A DNA stretch of 64,000 bases from Anas platyrhynchos (Eukaryota; Chordata; Aves; Anseriformes; Anatidae): the NCBI RefSeq assembly GCF_047663525.1, contig NC_092592.1, positions 23,146,501 through 23,210,500 on the forward strand, in the 5' to 3' direction. Shown here one piece after another: positions 32,901 to 44,285 of the stretch. Each line of letters starts with the position of its first letter. Position 1 is the stretch's first letter. The notes under the pieces are model-generated. The model was not told where the DNA came from. It did not search any database and saw nothing but the letters and a program-made list of their open reading frames with translations. Both the position numbers and the translations under genes were made by a program.

Positions 32901-35613
32901 CTTCAGTCTTGGTGGCTATAACATGAAAAACATTGACATGGTATGTACAACTCTTACCAGCTGTATTAAGAATTTGATAACTTCCCTAAACCTACCTTCA
33001 ATCCTATAGTACGAATCCTCAAATTCTGTTAATCCACATCACACTGCAGGGAACAGCCCCCAGTACCAGCCAGCAATATCTGCTGGTTGCCCCATCACTG
33101 GCAGGGCATCACTGCCTTGCTCCTCAGAAGAGCTCTTGGCATCATCCCTTCAATGCAGAACTGCACCACCACAACCCTGCAGGCTGCCCTCTGCCAGACC
33201 TCACCTAGGGCTCTGTCTCCTGTTCATACTGTGACTGCTGGTCTCATCAGAGATCCTCAGCTTGCTGTCACTCCATGCTATGTCCAGCTGGAGACCAGGC
33301 CACCTGGACTTCAAAGTTTTGCTTCAGTGTTTTCAAAAATATGCCTCAGAGTAATCTCAGTAGAAGGACCACACAGTGACTTGTTAAGAAACCCCTGCAG
33401 AACAAGTGTGGGTTTGTTTCAAAAACACACACACATTCCTCAGACAGTTGCAGTTCCTTTTGTTCTTCTGTCTGACAGCGGTGCTGCTTCACATAGGACC
33501 TGCTGCAGACTCCTGAATAAATCATAGGTTTGGGATCTAGGCTGCTGAGTTTCCATTCTCCCCTCTCTATCTGTTAGATTCTTTCAGATACTCACCTGTC
33601 CTGGAAAACAATCTGGGTGGGGTCTGTTCTTTCACTGCTGCTCCAAACCTGATACACCTGGAGGAGCTCTCAGGGGAGTCTCTGATCACACCACTTTGAT
33701 TTCTCTCAGTTTTATGGATCCATGACACTGCTGTGGCTTCTTTTGATGCACACATGGGTAAAAGGGAGGAAAATAACACTCACTGATTATTTTCTTTCAG
33801 AACCGGATCAATGTGTATATCGCACAAACCCCTGCTGGAACATCTGTGCAAAATATAGTCCACTGGAGCCAGGTACTAGTGAGCTTCTGGAACACAAACT
33901 AGGTACTCACCTCTGGCTGTACCATAAGGAGTGGGGGTAGCTGATAATGTTGCTGTGAAGCCATTGCTAACTGCTTGGAAACACAGCACTCTGTGCTTTA
34001 CATAGATAGAAATGACCTATGTGATACAGGTACATCTGAAGCCAACAATGAGACACTGCATTTGTGTAAATACATGTATGCTGGAAGTTGTGCATGCAGA
34101 TACATATAGTGTTCTTTTTATGGTATATCCGTAGCCCTATATAAATGTCTAAACTCCAGTGCAGAACTTGCCTAAAGAAATGGCCATTACTTTTCCAATG
34201 AGGGTCAAGAAATGAGCAATGATGTATGACACTTTGTAGAATATAAAATTTGACTAATAAGGCCCTTGTATTTTCATCTCTTGCAAAAGCAAATTGCTCA
34301 GTTTGTGGGCAGCAATAGAACTGTAAATAATAAACCCTTCATTCAGTGGACTTGCTGTAACACTTACTTACAAAACACTGTGCTCTATCACAGGACTTCC
34401 TCAGCAGCACTGCTGCTGGAAGCTGCCTTTGTCTCTCTTTGGGCTTGTCACACAAGCTGCTGTAGGCAAGACAGGTTTCCTGGCAGCACTGTGGGCTCGG
34501 CAGCACAGCTGGAAGCATTTGCAAGCAGGGTGAGCTTGCAGGAGGGCTCGTGCACTTTTCAACATAGCAAACATGTGGACATGTTTGAGTTACAGCTGCA
34601 CAGGCATTCACTCAAAATCAAACAATACTTTTGGCTGTGAATTTACATGAGATATTAGATTTGATTATGTTGCTTTCATAACCACGGCCTAACCTGTAAA
34701 GAAAAAGGGTTACAAAGGCACAGTGGGGGAGGTCCGCAAATTGACTCGGGTTTAATTTGGCATCTAGCCACAGGCTGGCAGGCACAGGCATGCAGGAGAA
34801 ATGCTCCTAAGCTTTTGCTGTAATTGCTGTTATTACTGTTACAGGAGTTAACAGACACCTTGCCCTCAGTATTAAGATCCCATTGATGGGGTCTCTCACA
34901 ACACATGCTGTAGGGAAAGCCAAGGAGATGGAGGGAAGATCTAGAAATGGTGACTTCTGTATTTAGACAAGAGAAGGAAAGGAAAACATATGAAGGAGCC
35001 ACTCACAGAGCTGAGTGATGGCAACATGACTGTCAGAAGGCAACACAGCAGCAGCATTTAGGGAAAATAGCTGGAGGCAATTGCTACTTGCAGGCTTACA
35101 AACTAGAACATATCATCCATGAAAGTGACCCTAGGTCTTTCTACAGAAGCAGTGAGTCTGTTGATGCTTACAAAAGCTTTGACTCCTTTTCACTGCTTGA
35201 AACTTTTAACTAATTTACCACTGTCTCTTTCTAACCTCTTAAAAGAGAAAAGCTTCAGTTGAGGTTTTGGATTGGAGTCAGACACTTAGCAGGGAAAGAT
35301 CCCATCACCTTCCTGAATGATGGATTTGTAATTACCCTTCTCTGGTTCATCCTACTAGGAAGCCCATTCGGGGAAGTTCCAAGCTTATGACTGGGGCAGT
35401 TCAAAGAAGAACATCGAGAAATACCAGCAGGTACCTTTTGGTGAAACAACATTGTCACCCTTGAACAACACAGAAGCACAGAGGAAGAGAGCAATAATGT
35501 AGTAGGAGACACATTTTCTGAATACATGTAGATGGAATTAGCCGCCACCATCTGTATTATGACTTTCCAGTTTGGAAGTTAACAGAGAAAAAATGCAAGC
35601 TTTAGTGGCAATA

Positions 35614-35662
<49 letters not shown>

Positions 35663-36940
35663 AGAGAGAGGGGAAGACCAAGCCTTGTCAATGAAACAGT
35701 CAATAATAATAATAACAGGAAAGAAGGGCAGGAAATATGTAAAATTAATTTTGAAGAGTATACCTAGTGGATCAGGCCAAAGAGGAATCTTGCCTACTAG
35801 GGTGACTGACACAGTTGCCAATATATAAATACTCAGGGAAACAATACTATGAAAAGTGCAACTGGAGAGCACTAATGTGTCTAATAGCTGCTCCTATATT
35901 CTGGAAGCCAGAGACAAAAGGACTTTGTCCTTAAGCAAACCCTGAGGATCCTCTCCTCCATCCAAGACTCTAATCCCATCCTTGACCCTCCTGTCCTTTA
36001 GGTCTCCACAACAGCCTATCATTAGCAGTTACTTGTTTTAATGATGGCTTTCATGAAAGGCAACTTCCTTTGGTTTGTCTTGAATTTGCTTACCCCTGGA
36101 AAGTCACTGGATGCCTTCTAGGTTTTGTGTTATGAGAAATAATGGGGTAATTACTTCCTGTGCTCTTTCTTCATACTGTTCATGATTGTATAAGCCTGCC
36201 TCTTGTCCCTGTGCTGGCCCCTGTTTTCCAAACTGAGGAATCCTCACCTACTTCCTCTCTCCTCCTACAGAAGTCACTTCATGCTCCTTTTCATACTCAT
36301 CACACGTTGTCTTTTCTAACCAGACCACGTATGTCTTCTGGAGCTGACTGGTACTCCAAAACAAGTACGCAAGATGAGGACCAAGATGGGGGTTTATCCT
36401 GACATCCTCTGTCTTTGTTCTTGGCTTCTGCCCTATAAATTCCTAGCTGAGAGAGCAACGATCCAACAGTAACTCTTTGTCAGTTCAGGAGGTGCTTTTC
36501 CTTTGGCCATACTATCAGCTGCATCACCCCTGTGAACATAGACAGAAAAGGCAAGCAAGGGCATTTCCCTCCAGTTTGTTTTAGGCACCTCTGCTTTGAA
36601 CAGTGACCTAAAACAAAACAAAACAAAACAAAAAACACCAGATACATGTTTAAAGTTTGCTCTGCTTTACTGGACATTCTTTCCAGCTCTACTTCATGTT
36701 TTCCAGGCTACTCCTCCTCTCTACAACGTAGAAGAAATGACTGTACCAACTGCAGTATGGACTGGGGGACAAGACTTGCTTGCAGATCCTAAGGATGCTG
36801 ACATTTTACTGTCTCGTATTAAGAGGCTTATCTACCACAAGAAGATTCCTGAATGGGCACACCTGGATTTCATCTGGGGATTGGATGCACCTTTGTGTAT
36901 GTATAATGAAATTATTGATCTGATGCAGAAGTACCCTTAA
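26974..36940 (+). CDS. LIPM: LIPM-like acid lipase (9 exons, about 390-397 aa)
   Basis: This is an AB-hydrolase-fold lipase of the lysosomal/gastric acid lipase family, expected to be secreted or lysosomal and to hydrolyse acyl ester lipids. Exons are about 26974-27085, 28217-28334, 29083-29281, 29677-29786, 30517-30653, 32794-32940, 33801-33872, 35359-35430 and 36707-36940. All join in phase. Counting from ATG 27002 (390 aa), it shows [11 protein letters not shown] (oxyanion region, about 76-86), GNSRGN, the nucleophile elbow GYSQGTT (Ser165), GGQD (Asp336) and [10 protein letters not shown] (His365). The lid-region cysteines [11 protein letters not shown] keep the family spacing. Segments such as [17 protein letters not shown] and [13 protein letters not shown] are most like mammalian LIPM as I recall it. 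The start is uncertain: ATA at 26981 sits where relatives have ATG, so translation starts at 27002 or in an upstream exon. Confidence 0.9.
28586..28630. repeat. GAAAGAAC/GAAA simple repeat in LIPM-like intron 2
   Basis: Units of GAAAGAAC repeat several times and end in plain GAAA units. The tract lies about 250 bases past the donor of exon 2. Confidence 0.9.
29907..29929. repeat. A23 homopolymer in LIPM-like intron 4
   Basis: A run of 23 A follows a short TA repeat (tatatatatatt). It lies about 120 bases past the donor site of exon 4. No element body is visible beside it. Confidence 0.9.
30822..31400. mobile_element. degraded ERVL-type solo LTR in LIPM-like intron 5
   Basis: It opens with tgtggtttatcccagctggc and has the gtgggatgggggaaagaatc block, an A-rich run, a long middle region, then ccagctgtcctggttctgtc, tgcacccccagcctcctc and attttcattaaaaatccaaa. 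The same blocks in the same order occur in the LTR at 39012-39530. The A-run near 30908-30937 has expanded inside it. The ends are blurred and no flanking duplication is clear. There is no retroviral coding sequence. Orientation cannot be fixed from the ends. Confidence 0.75.
32060..32522 (+). mobile_element. CR1 LINE 3' end with ORF2 tail, sense, in LIPM-like intron 5
   Basis: The frame ending at 32440 encodes the C-terminal end of the CR1 ORF2 polyprotein, with motifs such as [33 protein letters not shown] and [18 protein letters not shown] short 3' UTR follows (ggttggactcgatgatcttgag) and then two ATTCTGTG tail units at about 32506-32521. The reading frame of this stretch is uninterrupted, so the copy is relatively young. 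It is 5'-truncated near 32060, next to a small duplication of gcaagcact. Confidence 0.93.
35619..35670. repeat. A41 plus (GA)n in LIPM-like intron 8
   Basis: Forty-one uninterrupted A are followed by GAGAGAGAGAG. This is the longest homopolymer in the window. It lies about 190 bases past the exon 8 donor and has no recognisable element body. Confidence 0.95.
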
Positions 36941-36953
36941 CTCACAAGAAGTA

Positions 36954-37003
36954 GCCATACCTGGCTCATTCCCTTTCCCTCTGCCATAGCTGGCTCATTC
37001 CCT
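36954..37003. repeat. 29-bp direct duplication just after the LIPM-like stop codon
   Basis: gccatacctggctcattccct and gccatagctggctcattccct occur 29 bases apart, differing at one base. They start 14 bases after the stop codon. This looks like a small tandem duplication in the 3' UTR. Confidence 0.8.
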
Positions 37004-37451
37004 CCTTCCTCAGCCTTTGCTGGATACAAAGGAATCATATAGCATCATACAGCTTCTGCTGGAGTCAGAGAGAGGGTTTCTCCTGGCTGATGCTATTTCC
37101 ACACTACGTGTCACTACAGTGCCTTTTGGATCCTGATGGTGCACTTCATACTTTGTGGCAACCTTGTGATCAGTAATCACTTTGTAGTTGATAAAGCCTA
37201 GATTCTGCAACACATTGTACTTTGCTAACAGGAACCAGGGTTTTCTTGCAGCCTAATGTCTTCTTTAGACCCTAACAGTAATGAAAGCACTGACTTTCTC
37301 TGTATATGGTCAATGAAGTCAAAGTTTTCCACTGATCATATCATTTCTCAGTTTAGTGGACTGGAAGTTCCTGAAAAGCTAGTGTAAACTGAGACTAACT
37401 CTAGCAGCCATGGCATTTATGTTTTATTATTTGATAAGATGATCACCAGAA

Positions 37452-37457
37452 AATAAA
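37452..37457 (+). terminator. LIPM: candidate poly(A) signal of the LIPM-like gene
   Basis: This is the first AATAAA downstream of the stop codon, about 510 bases into the 3' UTR. A second AATAAA lies at 37930-37935 and could be an alternative. Confidence 0.45.
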
Positions 37458-39011
37458 AATTGAGTTCACACAAAATACTCACTACTGAAAAAAAAATAAT
37501 AATAAAATAAAAAAAAAAGTTGGTTTGTCTTCATTTGAAAGGGCTTCACACTTTTTTCAAAAGGAAGAACAAGACACAAAAGGAGGGAAGACAGCAGAAA
37601 ACAGCAGTTTTCTGTCACAAAGAAGAAAGCCAGTCTCGTGGTTCAAGAATGCACCTGTAAGCTGGGAAACTTGTGTTCAAGGTACCTCCCAAGACAAAGA
37701 ATTCTTGTCAGACTTGATCTCTGCTGACAACACTTTCAGGATCTGTGTACCTGAACTCTCCAGGGTGGGAGGCAGGAACTCACTTCATCTTGGCAACAAC
37801 AGCACTCCAGTTCCATCAGGAACTTCACATCTCCTGCTAATTTGCATGGAAGCTACTAACTACTACAGGGTAGAGCTGCTTGAACCTTTATCACAGCTCT
37901 GAGAAGCCTCTCTGGGGAGTAAACATTCAAATAAAGGGCACCCAATCATCTCTAGAAAAAAATCATTATCTTCAACCCATGTGTACAATTTGCCCATCAG
38001 CGGAAAGGATAGCTTTAAAACAGTGCTGAAGAAATGTCATCCTATTCCATTTCCTGGGGGAAGTCTGCCTCTACAAACCTCATCGCAGTGACATAGTTAC
38101 TGCACAGAGGCACTCACCTGAAGGGTAGCCTCCATGCTGTTAGCTTACAGCATTATGGCTCATCGTGCCTCCACAAGGAAATGCCATTAGCTTCACCACG
38201 AAAAGAAACACAGTGCATTTTAGGGGGCCTCTTTTCAGAGTGAGACCCTCATTCTCCACTTGAATCAAGTGTCAATGTGGGTGAAGCCTGGGATGATAAC
38301 CAGGGCAGGTACAGCTGTGACACTTAAGACAGTTCACAGGTGACACAATATTACTCTATGAAACGGTTCATTAGCCAAACAAATTAACCACGGCCAATGC
38401 CGCTTCTATCCCTTTCTGAGCCCACTCCTGAAGCCCATCCCATTTGCTTGGGATCAAGGGCTCCACAAATGTAAATAAAGTTTGACCCAAAGAAAACAGC
38501 TTCCCTCCAGGCAGGGACATCCCTTCCACCCAATATAAATTCCTGGGGACAAAGCATTCCAGAGAGTAAGCCCATCAACTGACTTACTGCTTGTGAAGGA
38601 CATGCATGAGGACTTGAGGCCTATTTATGAGTTTCTAGTACTTAGGATTGGAAGTGCAATAGCAGTATGTTTGAAAGCAGTCAGAACATCCTTCAGATTC
38701 ACCTGGGAAAGAGATCAGAGCTCTACCCCTATTTTGCTACTTGGGAGACCACATAAGAATCAGGGTGTTGAATTTTCTGGCGTGGAAAACCAATAAAAGC
38801 AGGCTGGACAAGGAGCACTGGAAACATCATGGGGACTGTTGATCCCACCTTGGGACATGAGGACAGATATGTTTCATCATGTCTCAGAGCCCTTCTGAGT
38901 GATGAATTTATGCTCTGCTGAAAGTTTTTGTCATGCAGAGACATCAAAGCTGCTGAGCTGCAGTGCTTTTCACTGAGAAATCACCCTTTCCATCATCCCA
39001 CAGAATGCTCT

Positions 39012-39530
39012 TGTTGTGGTTTAGCGCCGGCAGGCAGCTCAGCACCACCCAGCCGCTCGCTCGCTCACCCCAGGTGGGATGGGGGAGGGAATCAGAGAAG
39101 TAAAAGTGTGAGAGAGAATTCCTGGGTTGACATAAGGACAGTTCCTAGGTAAAGTAAAAGCTGCACATACAAGCAAAGCAAAACCGGGAATCCATTCACT
39201 ATTTCCTACTGGCAGGCCAATGTTCAGCCCCTTCCAGGAGAGCAGGGCTCCTGAGGCCTGATGGTGAGACTCAGGAGACAAACACCATTGCTCCAAACAT
39301 CCCCCCCTTCATCCATGCTTTTGTTGCTGATCATGGTATCCTATGGCATGGGACATCCCTTTGGGTGGTCTGGGCCAGCTGTCCTGGCTGTGTCCCCTCC
39401 CAGTTCACAGTGCACCCCCAGCCTCCTCACCGGCAGGGCAGCACCACTATTTTCATTAAAAATCCAAAACACAGAACCATACAAGCCTCTATGAAAAAAA
39501 ACTAACCCTATCACAGCCCAAAGTGTGACA
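39012..39530. mobile_element. avian ERVL-type solo LTR
   Basis: The 519-bp element begins tgttgtggtttagcgccggc, a common opening of avian ERVL LTRs, and ends aagtgtgaca, so it has TG...CA termini. The 5 bases before it (gctct) and after it (gttct) match at 4 of 5, consistent with a 5-bp target duplication. Internal blocks are gtgggatgggggagggaatc, ccagctgtcctggctgtgtc and attttcattaaaaatccaaa. No internal proviral sequence remains, so it is a solo LTR left by recombination. Confidence 0.85.
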
Positions 39531-40784
39531 GTTCTGTGCTTTGCATGTAGAGCACAACCACAGTAATGTGGCTACTCTGACACCCCGTTCTTACATCACT
39601 CCTCTCCTTTCTCCACCACCCAGCAGCAGCATGTTATTTGCAGCCATGTTCCCGAGAACACATAGCTTTCACTTGGTCTTCTTCTAAATGCTCATCAGTC
39701 CATGACAAAATATAAGTTCTTCCAAAGACATTTATGACTTAATTAGCTGAAAGGACTGGTGTTCAGGTAGGAGAAATCTACTTTGCAGCCTTGCTGCCTG
39801 GGGACACAGAACGTGTCCTTCTGGCCACGGCCACCAGGCCAATTTCAGTGAGTGCTGAGCCCCTGGGCTGTCTGCAATTAACTCAGCGGTTAGGCAGAGG
39901 TCTCTAAGGACACTATGTTTTCAGAGTTCATGGAAATGGCTTAGGAGAAACTAGAACCCTTATTTGTTCCCCCCCTTCCTCCCTGTGAGAAAGGTTATAT
40001 GAAGTGTTCAAGCCTTCTTTGGCACCAGAGGATCTCTGCGGGAGCCATGTCAACTCTGAGAGACTGATCTAGAATATGATGGGTATCAGAAGCAGTGGTG
40101 CTCACTGAAAAATAGATTTGGAATTAAATAAATGCAAAGCAGCAGCAGAAAGAGTGTTCTTGAGAGAGTATGTCGAGGGTAGCTGGACATTTCCTCCTCT
40201 TCATCCTAAAATACTACATTCAGAGCAGCCACCGAGACAGGCAACAGTACAGGTCAAGGTCTGCCACAGCCTCAGGGAACTGGGACGCCCAGGTCTGTGT
40301 TAAATATCGTAACCACTGGTATGTAAGCAATTCTTAACCTCTCCTGCTCCATGGTTTTGTGAATTTAACTGGAAGATCTTTTTCATCACAAAGATTTCCT
40401 CACTTCTGAAGCACTGCCAAATCAGCACTTAAACATGCTCTTCAATACATGCTGCCAACTCATGACACTCATTGCTGCTACCCTGAAGTGCTCATTGTGT
40501 TTTGACTTCCTTTTATTGGCATAGGTTTCTGCCAGTGAATCAGTCTGCTGGTGGAGACAGACAAGGAACTGCAGCAGAGGACTCAAGTCAAAGCAGAGGT
40601 AAGTTTCTTGTACATACATGATCATGGTCTCTCTCTGCTGCCTGTCTCCATAAAGTTTTGCAGTCTTGGTTTTGTGTTGTTGCTTGTAAGAATAGACAGC
40701 TTATTTCTTCTCTGTTCGTAAGCCTACTGCTACGCACAGAAGTGCATGTCTGCTCAAGTCAGAAGACAAAGAAGTTCAACCTGC

Positions 40785-40835
40785 AAAAAAAAAAAAAAAA
40801 AAAGAAAAAGAAAAAGAAAAAAGAAAAAGAAGAAA
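40785..40835. repeat. A-rich / GAAAA simple repeat
   Basis: A run of 19 A is followed by GAAAA-type units ending near 40835. It lies in the interval between the two lipase genes. Confidence 0.9.
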
Positions 40836-43800
40836 GTGCAACTATTTTATTTTTCTCTACTTGTTTTATTCAGTCTGAGAGCAAGGGAATGAAGGTCTGC
40901 AGCTGTGTGTGTAAATTGGATGTTCTGTTCTTGCAGTCCCATGCACATGTATGTTTTATTAGTAAGCCAGCAGACTCTCATATGCATTCAGTCATAGCTG
41001 CTTCTGTGGTTGGTGTGTGTATGCCTTACAGCCAATATGAAGTAAGTTTTATACTGCTTAAAGCACAAAGCTAGATGGATAAATTTCTCAAGTCTTATAA
41101 CTTACTTTCAGCAAATCTTAAAAGTCCCTAAAGATCTTTCAAGGGCATTTCTCTCTCTGACCTTTTTTCCTTCTACGTATGTTTTTTATGAGTTTACCAA
41201 GTCCAATATTTCCTTATGACTTCATTTCTCTCAATAAAAAATGGCTGTTGAAAGCTCCTAACTGTAAGCCTTTGCTCCTGAAGCTTAAGGGAGCATTGGC
41301 CTGCCAAGATTGATGTTACTTAGCCTGTTGTATCTGATTTAAAAGGTGAATACCTGGAAGTCTGTGAGTTATGCCAGCTGAGCTACGTGATAATAGAGTG
41401 CATCGAGAAAAGTTTGCCCTAAAAAACCCAAAGTAATTTTGCCTCTACATTGCCTCAGCTAGTCTTGCTAGTGATTTGAAAGCAAGCTGAGACACTAGCA
41501 AAATGCTTTATTCCCTCTTGCACAGAAAGGGAGATATGTTTTATTCCCATTAGAACAGAGCAAAATGTCAAAAACCAGAAAAGAGTGTTGTGCTGACTCA
41601 GTGTGTAGCTGGGAGGCTTCCTGTTTGGACAACAAAAATTAAGAAGTATTTCACATATAAAGGGAATTGAATGGTGTTTGTTTTGATGTGAAGTTTAAAG
41701 CTTTGGGTGTTTCCAAACTCTGCTTCATTCCAGTTGTTTGATGACTCAGGAGGTTTGGCTTCTTTCAATTTGTTCAGTCAAATTTGAAGGTTAAATTGAA
41801 GAATAGAAAAAAGTCAGAATTCCTTCTCCTATATGGATATTCAGAGAGTGCTTGGGTACCTTTCCCTCACCCCCACAGATCCTGATCACCTTCCTCATTA
41901 CTTGCCAGGGAGTACTCTCTTATCTTACCTTGATCGACAGCTCCATTTCCCAGTTGAAATAAACATCACAGCAGCATGTCTTGCCATAGCAGATGTCTTA
42001 CGCTAGAAGCAGACTCCAGAAATGTGACTGCATGAGGACCTCTGTCCTCTATTAAAAATTGGATTCTCTGTGTTTAGTGGACCTACCAACGTGTGGTTTC
42101 AGAAGGACTTGTTTCCCAAGACTGCTTAACTTCCTAACGCAACCTATAATTCATATGGGTCTCCTATGAAATTCCCTCACAAACCCTCCTGACCAGCCAC
42201 ACATGCCATGGCTACTTTGGAGCCGTATGAATGCTGATTAGCTGGCTAGTTTACCTGTGCTGACTGCTCAGCTGGTTGCAGAACATGCCTCAGCTGCCTT
42301 CCCCCAGCTGGGCACGAACTCCACTGAACAGTCCTTCCCCAGCAAACAGTGCTCAGGGGTTCCTGATAGCCCCACTACTTAGCAGGCTTGTATCTCAGTG
42401 TTAAACTTGACGGAAATTGACATCAGAAGTTAATAGCAGGATGGACATAAAGGTGAGCCAGGATAAACACCCCTCAGTCACAGAAGCATGCCCTGTTCTG
42501 AGGAAACCCGGCCTACACAAGCAGCAATGTCCCCAGTCATTACTGGTGAGGCAGTCCTACAAGAAGCCCTGACGAGCTGAAACATTACGTTGCATTACTC
42601 ATCCAGGGAATCTATTGTTGAACTTTAGGTAGCCTTCCTGACCTTTAAGATTGTTATCTACAAGCAGAATGGTTGCTACTTTTCTCTTCCCAGCCCTCAT
42701 TCTCTCTTCACACAGGCGGGTTCAGCATACAATAATAATTAAGTGTATAAGGGCATTTCCAGAAAGTGTAAGCCCAATTGTGAGCTTCATGGATGAATCA
42801 TTTTTGTACAGTTCTTCATGTTAGAAAGAAAAATCCTATCCCACCTCCTTGCAGCTCTCTTGTAAGTAAGGATCAGTGTGCGTAATAGCACTTCTCTTGC
42901 CATTCTCTTGCAGTTTTAGCTCATACTTGCACACTCAGTAGCTTCCTATGGCATATAACATGCTCTTCCCTTTTCCAGGGAACTTTAGAAACAAAATTTG
43001 CATGATGATAAAAAGGTCAGGGAGGCTCACAGATTGCAGTGTTCCTATACTCATTGACTCAGTTGTGGAGAAAAATGACTAAGGCCTGGAATCTTATCTA
43101 TGGTAGGAGGTATCAGTGTAATCTGGCACTAGATAGACTGCACTCTCTAATTCCTATTCAGAAAAGTTCCCATGTGATCATCAGTGGGCCCAGGAAAGAG
43201 CAAGGTGTCACCTCCCTGTGACCAGGACAAGATCTGCAATGACAGCTCTCTCAAAGAGAGAAAGGATACAGGGCCATGGCAACATGCAGGCAGTCTCCAT
43301 TGTTTACTGCTCTAAAAATGAATCATTCCACAGTTTCTCACTGGTGATAAGCATCAGTTTCAAGACAGATACTTTGGGCTCAGAAGTAGCGGAAGCACAA
43401 ATGCAGTTATCTGGGGATAGCAGAGGAGGCTTTTGGATGAAGAGGGCAGCAAAGGGCTGATGAAGATGCTCATGGGGATGCTGAATGGAGACCTGGATGA
43501 GCCAGTGTCAGCCTGAAAGGAAAGGTTGACTGGGAACTGACTCATGGGGCTTTTTGATGGCCACACATAGTCATCTTTTTAGCACCATCATCTCAGAGGA
43601 ACTAATTTCCAGAAGAACTGTAACATGGTCTGGGGCAGATCACCCATGGTGAAAGTACAAGCTGGCACTGGTCTGGTGCAAGTTTGTTCCGCTAATCCCA
43701 TTACGCATCCTCTTTGAGCCTCTGAATCACTCCTGGCCCCTGCATAACTCTTCACCATCTTCCCTGGCTGATCTCTCACCCTAGCACACTGCTGACCAGC

Positions 43801-44285
43801 ACCAGGAATGGCACTGCTTCTGAAGGAGGAGAGGGAAGGTGGAAAGAGGGCCCTCACCAAACCTCCACCACCTCATTCCTGAAGAAAAAGGAATTCTCCT
43901 CTCACTCTCCTGCTGGCAGAGAGGTGGAGGCACATATAGGTAGCCAGTCTGGGTGATGGTCATCCCAGGTGACTGTGCTTCCATGTCAAGTTTCTGCTTG
44001 ACTCAATGCAGGAGCTGGCCATGCTTACCAACCACAATTCACTTGTCCTCTACAAAATGCTCAGGCATATTCTCAGATGGTGTCCCCAGGTGTTTTCCTC
44101 TACCATTCTGCAACTGTGGTCTGTAGACAGTCCCTCCTCACACAGGTATGTGCTCCTGTCAGCCCCTTGGGGAGCACCTGGGGCAACCTCCAAGAGATTC
44201 CCCACCTGGGTCTCCCTGTGGAATTCCCCAGCTCTCCCTTCCTACAGCAAACACACGTGCCTCTGCTCTTTCACACAGCCCCGAG

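Larger units (their letters stand above)
36941..37940 (+). other. LIPM: LIPM-like 3' UTR region
   Basis: The region follows the TAA at 36938-36940. Two poly(A) signals are available: AATAAA at 37452-37457, followed by an A-rich run, and AATAAA at 37930-37935. A 125-codon open frame at 37525-37902 is rich in Ser, Lys and Gln and matches nothing I know, so it is treated as chance. Confidence 0.45.
37941..44285. other. intergenic interval between the two lipases
   Basis: About 6.3 kb holds the solo LTR at 39012-39530 and an A/GAAAA tract at 40785-40835. It has no further exon set that I recognise. Small open frames of up to about 130 codons around 43.0-44.4 kb do not resemble known families. 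The interval presumably contains the promoter and a 5' noncoding exon of the downstream lipase: a cag acceptor-like site stands at 44278-44280, 5 bases before that gene's ATG. Confidence 0.5.

Noticed and set aside
37525-37902. 125-codon open frame after the LIPM-like gene
   Set aside because: It lies between two poly(A) signals in the 3' UTR region and has no recognisable motif.
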